64,000 bases of DNA from Microbacterium aurum. GTDB lineage: Bacteria > Actinomycetota > Actinomycetes > Actinomycetales > Microbacteriaceae. The notes under the pieces are model-generated. The model was given only the letters and a program-made list of their open reading frames with translations. It was not told where the DNA came from and searched no databases. The translations under genes were made by a program, and so were the position numbers. The stretch covers positions 992,001 through 1,056,000 of the forward strand of contig NZ_JAFBCQ010000001.1 in the NCBI RefSeq assembly GCF_016907815.1, given 5' to 3'. Shown here piece by piece: positions 58,436 through 64,000 of this stretch (within the stretch, counting starts at the first letter, position 1; each line of letters opens with the position of its first letter).

Positions 58436-60907
58436 GTGGTCACTGCTGTCACACCCCTCATCAGCCTCAACAGAGGGCTGCATCGGGTCGATGTCACAGC
58501 GGAGGAGTCCGGCCTCTACGCGGCCGTTCGCACGCAGAGCCAAGAGTTCCTCAGGGTTCGTCTCGGGCTCACGGTGGGCGGGAGACGACTCGCGAACGGC
58601 ACAGAAGTATTCCGCTCGTCGGAACGTCAGGTAGCAGAACGAATCGAGCCGGTGTCGGGGAAAACTACGCTGCCGACGCTACGAAACCACGATGAAGCGA
58701 CGATCTCCTTCGTGGAACGCGACGGATTCGAGTGGTCGGTTGTGCTTCGCCTCGCCGAGGACGGACTCGCTCTCCGCTACGACATCCCCGATCTCTGGGG
58801 CGTAAGCACGCTCGATGCGGAGCACACTGCAGTCCAGCTTTCGACGTGGGAGCGGGCGTGGATGTTGGATTACCAGACCTGGTATGAAACGCCGCGTTTC
58901 GGATCCGCAGTCAAGGAGCTCGCACCTGGAAGCTACGGCTTTCCGGCACTGCTAGAGAACGCGGCGGGAGGATATCTCCTCATTTCCGAAGCGGCGATCG
59001 ACGGACGTTACAGCGGAGCGCACGGCGTGGTCGACCAGGGGCGTCAGGAACTCACATTCGAAACCGCCGACGTGTCGACCGAGATTGCGCGCGGAACCGT
59101 GACCCCGTGGCGCGTCTTCGTCTTCGGTGACTTGACGGCGATCGTGGAAACGAACCTCGTCGACGAGGTCGCGCCCGGACGCCACGCGTCGATGACAGAT
59201 GCCTCCTGGGTCCGGCCCGGCCGGGCTGCATGGTCGTGGTGGTCGGACTTCTACTCGGGTGCCCAGATCGAGCACCAGAAGCATTTCGTGGACGTTGCAG
59301 CTGAGATGGGTTGGGAGCACCTCCTCATCGACTGCGGCTGGGAGGAGACATGGGTACCGGAAATCGTCGCCTACGCCAGTAGCGCCGGCATACAGGTTCA
59401 CCTGTGGTGCGTGTGGCACGACCTGGATGGGCCCGAAAAGATCTCGAAGCTCGCTCTGTGGAAATCGTGGGGCGTAGCTGGAATCAAGGTCGATTTCATG
59501 GAGTCAGAGTCTAAAGACAGGTACCGCTGGTACGACTCGATCCTCCAGGAGAGCGCCCGACTTCGACTCATGGTGAATTTCCATGGTTCGGTCATCCCCC
59601 GAGGCTGGGCGAGAACCTGGCCGCAGGTTGTCAGCTACGAAGCAATCAGGGGATCTGAATACTACGTCTTCTACCAAGACACCCCCCTCACATCGAGCCA
59701 CAACGTCATCCAGCCATTCACCCGAAACGTTGTCGGAGCCATGGACTACACGCCCGTCGCTCTCAAAGCACCCGGGAGAACGACCAGCGCTGCTCACGAG
59801 CTCGCGATGGCTGTGGTTTTTGAGAGCGGAATCACCCATTTTGCGGACGACGTCGACGTCTACGCCGCGGAGCCGGCGGTCTCGCGCCTTCTCCAGGAGC
59901 TCCCGTCGAAGTGGGATGAGACGAGGCTCCTCGCCGGGTCACCCGATACTGAGGCTGTGTTGGCTCGGCGCAGTGGCGACCGTTGGTTCGTCGGAGCACT
60001 CGCGACGGGACCTTCCCGCCATCTCAGTGTCCCGCTCGACCGGCTCGGCAACGATGGGACCTTCAGAGCGTGGGTAGTCACGGACGCAGGCGACGGTGGG
60101 TTCGAAGAGTCCGTGGTGAGTGTCGAGAAGACTCTCGAGGTGGACATCGCGAACGACGGGGGCTTTGCGGCCATTCTCGTCGCTGAAGCGGCCGAGTTGT
60201 TCCGTGCTGAGCCGAATCAGCGACGCGGCCTGCCCTGGACTGCGGCACCGATCGTGGAGGCGGACGAATCCGGGCGTGCGGAGGTGCACGTCGATGAAGT
60301 GGCGACTCTGCGGGTGCCGCCGCGATGGTCTGCGAAGTCGCTCGGGCAAGGCAGATGGGAAGTCCATCACCCGGATGACCTCCGTCCGGGGTGCGCCGGA
60401 GTCGTGATGGTCGAAGTCAACGATGGTGGAGCGGTTCCACTCTTCTCGCCGGTGCGCGTTTTCCGTCCCTTCACCGGCGAGGCTCAGCTGTCGAACTTGA
60501 CCATGATCGAGTTTCGCAACGAGTCCGGTCCCGTCGAGCGAGACATGAGCAACGGCGGCGGCAACCCCGGGGACGGGCAGCGCTTGCGGGTGGGCGACGT
60601 GCAAGCAGGGACGGGACTGGGCATGTCGTCACCCGGACACGCCAGCTTCCATCTCGGGGGTCATGCCTCACATTTGTCTGGGGAGGTCGGGGTTGACAAC
60701 GAGACGCCGAACACCAGCGCGGTCGCCATTGTCGAAGCCGACGGACGTGAACTCTTCAGAGCGGAAATCCGGGCAGGCGAACCCCCCGTGCCTTTCACAG
60801 CAGACCTCGACGGCGCAAAAGTCCTGACCCTGCGAACCCTCGCAATCGGAGAAGACCCCGCACACGTCGACTGGCTCTCCCCCGTGTTGTACGAGACCCG
60901 AACCTGA
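58436..60907 (+). CDS. GH97-family glycosidase with C-terminal NPCBM-like domain
   Basis: This protein has about 823 residues from GTG 58436 (GGAG six bases upstream). The frame is open to an ATG at 58316, but that start has no ribosome binding site. An N-terminal beta-sandwich (LEFRVRLGLTVGGRRL region) is followed by the GH97 barrel: SWWSDFYSGAQIEHQKHFVDVAAEMGWEHLLIDCGWE, AGIKVDFMESES (Asp of the retaining subgroup), NFHGSVIPRGWARTWP. A C-terminal NPCBM-type module follows (NGGGNPGDGQRLRVGDVQAGTGLGMSSPGHASFHLGG). No signal peptide, so it likely cleaves imported alpha-galactosides or alpha-glucosides in the cytoplasm. An ABC importer operon follows. Confidence 0.9.
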   Translation: MVTAVTPLISLNRGLHRVDVTAEESGLYAAVRTQSQEFLRVRLGLTVGGRRLANGTEVFRSSERQVAERIEPVSGKTTLPTLRNHDEATISFVERDGFEWSVVLRLAEDGLALRYDIPDLWGVSTLDAEHTAVQLSTWERAWMLDYQTWYETPRFGSAVKELAPGSYGFPALLENAAGGYLLISEAAIDGRYSGAHGVVDQGRQELTFETADVSTEIARGTVTPWRVFVFGDLTAIVETNLVDEVAPGRHASMTDASWVRPGRAAWSWWSDFYSGAQIEHQKHFVDVAAEMGWEHLLIDCGWEETWVPEIVAYASSAGIQVHLWCVWHDLDGPEKISKLALWKSWGVAGIKVDFMESESKDRYRWYDSILQESARLRLMVNFHGSVIPRGWARTWPQVVSYEAIRGSEYYVFYQDTPLTSSHNVIQPFTRNVVGAMDYTPVALKAPGRTTSAAHELAMAVVFESGITHFADDVDVYAAEPAVSRLLQELPSKWDETRLLAGSPDTEAVLARRSGDRWFVGALATGPSRHLSVPLDRLGNDGTFRAWVVTDAGDGGFEESVVSVEKTLEVDIANDGGFAAILVAEAAELFRAEPNQRRGLPWTAAPIVEADESGRAEVHVDEVATLRVPPRWSAKSLGQGRWEVHHPDDLRPGCAGVVMVEVNDGGAVPLFSPVRVFRPFTGEAQLSNLTMIEFRNESGPVERDMSNGGGNPGDGQRLRVGDVQAGTGLGMSSPGHASFHLGGHASHLSGEVGVDNETPNTSAVAIVEADGRELFRAEIRAGEPPVPFTADLDGAKVLTLRTLAIGEDPAHVDWLSPVLYETRT

Positions 60908-60944
60908 TCGATCACAGACGACCGATCGCACCCAAGGAGAAAAC

Positions 60945-62210
60945 ATGAACAAGAGATGGCTCTTGCTTCCCGCTGTCGTGAGCGCTGCTGCACTCACGGC
61001 GTGCTCTGGAGGCGCCACCAGCGAGAACCCGAGCGCCGAACAGGTTGAGATCACCTACGGCGTCTGGGCCGGAACACAGACCCCTGCGATGCAGAAGATC
61101 GCCGACGCGTTCCATGAGAAGAATCCCAACATCACAGTCAAGGTCGAAGAGCGACCCTGGCCCGAATACTGGTCGACCCTGCAGACCGGCGCGGCCGGAG
61201 GAACGGCACCCGACGCCTTCTGGATGCTCGCGCAAAACATCCGTCCGTACGCGTCCGGGGGCCAGCTGCTGGACATCTCAGATGAGATCGAAGCGGAAGG
61301 CGTGGACCTCACCAAGTACCCACAGGCAGTGCTCGACCTGTACGACCAGGGCGACGGGAAAACCTACGGACTGCCGAAGGATTTCGATACCAATGCTGTT
61401 TGGTACAACAAGGCAATCTTCGACGCGGCCGGGGTCGAGTACCCGTCAGCCGACTGGACGTGGGAGGACTTCCGACAGACGGCCAAAGAACTGACCGACA
61501 CATCCGCAGGCGTGTGGGGTGTAGCTGCACCGATCGACTACCAGGGCGGCTACTACAACACAATCTTCCAGGCCGGCGGCAAGGTAATCTCCGACGACGG
61601 GCAGAGCGCTGAAATCGACTCGCCGGAGGCGCAAGCAGGCATCAAATTCTGGACAGACCTTCAAGCGGACGGCTCGTCCCCGACGCTCCAGCAGTTGTCC
61701 GATACCGAAGCGGTAACGATGTTCGAGCAGGGGAAGATCGGGATGTACATGTCCGGGGCGTACTGGGCGCTCCAGCTGTACAGCAACGAGGCGATCGCGT
61801 CGAACATTGATGTCGCTCCACTCCCGACCGGTAAGCAGAAGGCCACGGTGACCAGCGGCATCGCCAACGTCGGGTACGCAGGCACGAAGCATCCGGAGGC
61901 GGTCAAGAAGTTCCTGGTGTTCGCCAGCGGCCCCGAGGCCGCAGACATCCAGGCCGAGACCGGAGCCGTGCTGCCCGCTTACGAAGGCGGAGAGGAGAAG
62001 TGGATGGCAGCGATGCCTGAGTTCAAGAACCTGCAGGTCTTCATTGACGCTAAGGAGTATTCCGTCCCGCTGCCCGTCCAGGGCAACGCCGCGGAATGGC
62101 AGGGCGAGCAGACGAAGTACCTCACGGACGCCTGGAACGGAACTACGAGCGTCGAAGACGCGACGAAAGCCTACGCAGAGGCGATCGATAAGGTTCTGGC
62201 CAACGGCTGA
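60945..62210 (+). CDS. ABC importer sugar-binding lipoprotein
   Basis: This 421-residue protein has signal peptide MNKRWLLLPAVVSAAALTAC with lipobox LTAC and Cys 20. The SBP_bac_1 core shows VEITYGVWAGTQTPAMQKIADAFHEKNPNITVKVEERPWPEYW, KTYGLPKDFDTNAVWYNKAIFDAAGV and KIGMYMSGAYWALQL. AGGAG precedes the ATG. It starts 37 bases after the GH97 gene, so the enzyme and importer are one transcription unit. Confidence 0.95.
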   Translation: MNKRWLLLPAVVSAAALTACSGGATSENPSAEQVEITYGVWAGTQTPAMQKIADAFHEKNPNITVKVEERPWPEYWSTLQTGAAGGTAPDAFWMLAQNIRPYASGGQLLDISDEIEAEGVDLTKYPQAVLDLYDQGDGKTYGLPKDFDTNAVWYNKAIFDAAGVEYPSADWTWEDFRQTAKELTDTSAGVWGVAAPIDYQGGYYNTIFQAGGKVISDDGQSAEIDSPEAQAGIKFWTDLQADGSSPTLQQLSDTEAVTMFEQGKIGMYMSGAYWALQLYSNEAIASNIDVAPLPTGKQKATVTSGIANVGYAGTKHPEAVKKFLVFASGPEAADIQAETGAVLPAYEGGEEKWMAAMPEFKNLQVFIDAKEYSVPLPVQGNAAEWQGEQTKYLTDAWNGTTSVEDATKAYAEAIDKVLANG

Positions 62211-63160
62211 TGACGGACACCCTCAACCGGCCGGGGCGGCTCACAAGCCGCCCCGGCACGGCTATCAGCCCCGGCCACCGAAGGCGACGCGGAGGAGTCG
62301 ACTGGTGGGCCTTTGCAATGATCGCACCAGCGTTCGTCGGACTCGCCGTCCTCTACCTCTGGCCGTTCTTGTCGACCTTCTTCAAGAGCTTCATGAACGT
62401 GCCTGTCTTTGGCCCCGGCGAGTTCACAGGATTGGACAACTACGCCTCGCTACTGGCCGACGGTGATTTCTGGCTAGCCCTGCGCAACTCTGCGGTGTAC
62501 ACCGCTCTTGTCCTGTTGGGGATACCGATCGCTGTCGTTGTTGCCGCTCTCATCGAACAAGTGGCAAAAGGACGCACCCTCTATCGCATCCTGTTCTTCC
62601 TGCCGGTCGTCACGCTGCCTGTGGCAGTCGGTATGGTCTGGCGGTTCATCCTCAACGGTGATTACGGGATCCTGAACTACCTGCTGTCCCTCGTCGGCAT
62701 CCCAGGAGAGTACTGGGTCGCTGACGACCGGTTCACCATTTACGCGTTCGCGGTCGTCGGCATCTGGATGGGCCTGGGAGTGAACCTCATCATTCTCGGG
62801 GCGGGACTGCAGAGCATCCCGCTGGACCTCTACGAGGCGTCCTCTCTCGACGGCGCTGGGCGCGTACGCCAATTCTTCGCAATCACCCTTCCGATGTTGA
62901 GCCCGAGCATCTTCTTCGTCACGGTGCTCACAACTATCTCGGCGCTGCAGATGTTCGACCTGGTCTTCGTGATGCTCGGCAGCGTGAACAACACTGCGAT
63001 CGACGGTTCGAAAACGATCGTCTACCTCTTCTACGAAGCAGCGTTTGTCCAGTTCAAGCAGGGTTACGGCGCCGCGATCGCGATCGTTCTCTTGCTCCTC
63101 ATCATGATCGCCACGATCATTCAGTTCCGTTTGCAGAAGAGGTGGGTGACGTATGACTGA
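62210..63160 (+). CDS. ABC sugar permease, MalF type
   Basis: This 316-residue protein has a basic N-terminus then six helices (WAFAMIAPAFVGLAVLYLWPFL, SAVYTALVLLGIPIAVVVAALI, LYRILFFLPVVTLPVAVGMVWRFIL). The EAA loop is LYEASSLDGAGRVRQFFAITLPMLSP. Its ATG shares a base with the binding-protein stop (TGATGA), and its stop overlaps the next gene. Confidence 0.94.
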   Translation: MTDTLNRPGRLTSRPGTAISPGHRRRRGGVDWWAFAMIAPAFVGLAVLYLWPFLSTFFKSFMNVPVFGPGEFTGLDNYASLLADGDFWLALRNSAVYTALVLLGIPIAVVVAALIEQVAKGRTLYRILFFLPVVTLPVAVGMVWRFILNGDYGILNYLLSLVGIPGEYWVADDRFTIYAFAVVGIWMGLGVNLIILGAGLQSIPLDLYEASSLDGAGRVRQFFAITLPMLSPSIFFVTVLTTISALQMFDLVFVMLGSVNNTAIDGSKTIVYLFYEAAFVQFKQGYGAAIAIVLLLLIMIATIIQFRLQKRWVTYD

Positions 63161-64000
63161 CTCACTGCTCAAGCCCCAGGTCGTCGCGTCAACGCGGCGA
63201 CGGTTGGCTGCCCGGGGCCAGTGGAAGCTGCACGTGCTTCTTGGCGTCGCAGTAGCACTCATGATCGTGCCGTTCGTGTGGCAGATCCTGACCTCCTTCA
63301 AAACCACCAATGAGGTGGCGTCGCTACCGCCAACGATCTTCCCGTCCACCCCCTCCATCGCGGGATATGAGACGTTCTTTGAGGGCTCGCCGTTCTGGCT
63401 TCAGTTCTCTGTCTCCGCAATGTCGCTGATCTTGCGGGTAGCTGGACAGGTTCTGGTGGCCGCTCTCGCGGGGTACGCATTCGCGCGGCTCCGGTTCCCA
63501 GGGCGCAACTTCCTGTTCGCCTTGTTCATTCTGATGTTGATGGTTCCCAGTCAACTGTTCCTGCTCGGCCAGTTTGACGTCATCAAAGGGTTGGGTCTTC
63601 TCAACACCGTTCCCGCTCTCGCCATACCGGGCATGTTCTCTGCATTCGGCACATTCCTGATGAGACAAGCGTTCTCGACCATGCCCAAGGACTACGAGGA
63701 GGCGGCCCGCCTCGACGGCGCGGGGACTCTCCGTGTCTTCTGGAGTGTGATGCTTCCGATGGCTCGTCCGATGCTGGCGGCGCTGGCGGTCCTTACCTCC
63801 CTTTACTCGTGGAACGACCTCCTCTGGCCCCTGATCGTGACCCCCGCCGGGGACAATCGACCTCTCACAGTTGGGCTGGCCAGCATGCAGGGCCAGTTCG
63901 GGACCAATTACCCCGCACTGATGGCGGGAGCGCTGATCTGCACGTTGCCCCTAGTGATCGTGTTCGTCGTTCTGCAACGGCAGTTCTTCGCCGGGATCGC
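63153..64000 (+). CDS. ABC sugar permease, MalG type (runs off window end)
   Basis: The frame is open from ATG 63153 to the end of the window (282 codons visible). MTDSLLKPQVVASTRRRLAA leads to the first helix VLLGVAVALMIVPFVWQILTSFKTTNEVA, then LILRVAGQVLVAALAGYAFARLRFPG. The EAA loop is DYEEAARLDGAGTLRVFWSVMLPMARP, followed by LYSWNDLLWPLIVTPAGDNRPLTVGLASMQGQFGTNYPALMAG. Nearly complete: such proteins are 280-300 residues. It overlaps the MalF gene by eight bases. Confidence 0.93.
   Translation, partial: MTDSLLKPQVVASTRRRLAARGQWKLHVLLGVAVALMIVPFVWQILTSFKTTNEVASLPPTIFPSTPSIAGYETFFEGSPFWLQFSVSAMSLILRVAGQVLVAALAGYAFARLRFPGRNFLFALFILMLMVPSQLFLLGQFDVIKGLGLLNTVPALAIPGMFSAFGTFLMRQAFSTMPKDYEEAARLDGAGTLRVFWSVMLPMARPMLAALAVLTSLYSWNDLLWPLIVTPAGDNRPLTVGLASMQGQFGTNYPALMAGALICTLPLVIVFVVLQRQFFAGI

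Overview
The window is high-GC DNA with overlapping, densely packed operons, short Shine-Dalgarno-led genes and lipoprotein-type sugar-binding proteins. It looks like a piece of an actinobacterial chromosome, probably Microbacteriaceae (a Microbacterium-like organism). That placement is inference from gene content and composition; no rRNA or tRNA gene is present to confirm it.

Layout. (1) 1-10.2 kb is a mobile-element junkyard. It holds a serine-recombinase fragment, a degenerate IS3-like copy, a frameshifted IS256-type copy, a TetR/DHFR/DHFR/AraC group, and an MFS transporter split by a 2.36-kb IS481-type transposon. That transposon carries a PheRS-like ligase gene (SrmL-like) as a passenger. 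(2) 10.2-20.8 kb is a chromosomal-looking accessory segment: a regulator, membrane protein, ABC exporter and two-component system operon, then a methyltransferase, a NUDIX-CYTH fusion, a phosphotransferase-fold protein, and an HxlR / YciI / MFS unit. (3) 21.0-27.3 kb is a second IS cluster: one IS256 element inserted inside another with a clean 8-bp target duplication, an IS3 fragment fused to a GH97-like fragment, and an IS21 copy with a dead istB. (4) 27.3-34.7 kb has a tryptophanyl-tRNA synthetase preceded by a Trp-Trp-Trp leader peptide and mutually exclusive RNA hairpins. Small accessory genes and tandem repeats follow, then fragments of a conjugative element (C5 methyltransferase, MobF relaxase N-terminus, VirB4-like ATPase, ECF sigma factor). 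(5) 35.0-50.9 kb is an intact carbohydrate-catabolism island: DeoR, two cupin isomerases, a ManA-like isomerase, a BadF-type kinase, a ROK-aminotransferase-amidohydrolase operon, and an ABC importer followed by four dehydrogenase/aldolase-type enzymes. A secreted beta-propeller with two CBM5/12-type modules lies convergent to it. (6) 53.4-55.0 kb contains the C-terminal part of a MobF relaxase, some 21 kb from the N-terminal part, and an IS3 remnant. (7) 55.2-64.0 kb is a second sugar locus: a DUF5107/TPR protein, a GH97 glycosidase and a complete-looking ABC importer running off the window end.

How it works together. The two sugar loci encode binding protein, two permeases and cytoplasmic enzymes, but no ATPase subunit, so they probably rely on a shared MsiK-type ATPase elsewhere. 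The split relaxase suggests that the first sugar island sits in the remains of an integrative conjugative element. The two most interesting signals are the two synthetase-family genes. srmL (inside a transposon) and trpS (beside an IS21 remnant) are each preceded by a short leader ORF and an RNA structure that can hide the Shine-Dalgarno sequence. That arrangement would let translation of the leader control expression of the synthetase.
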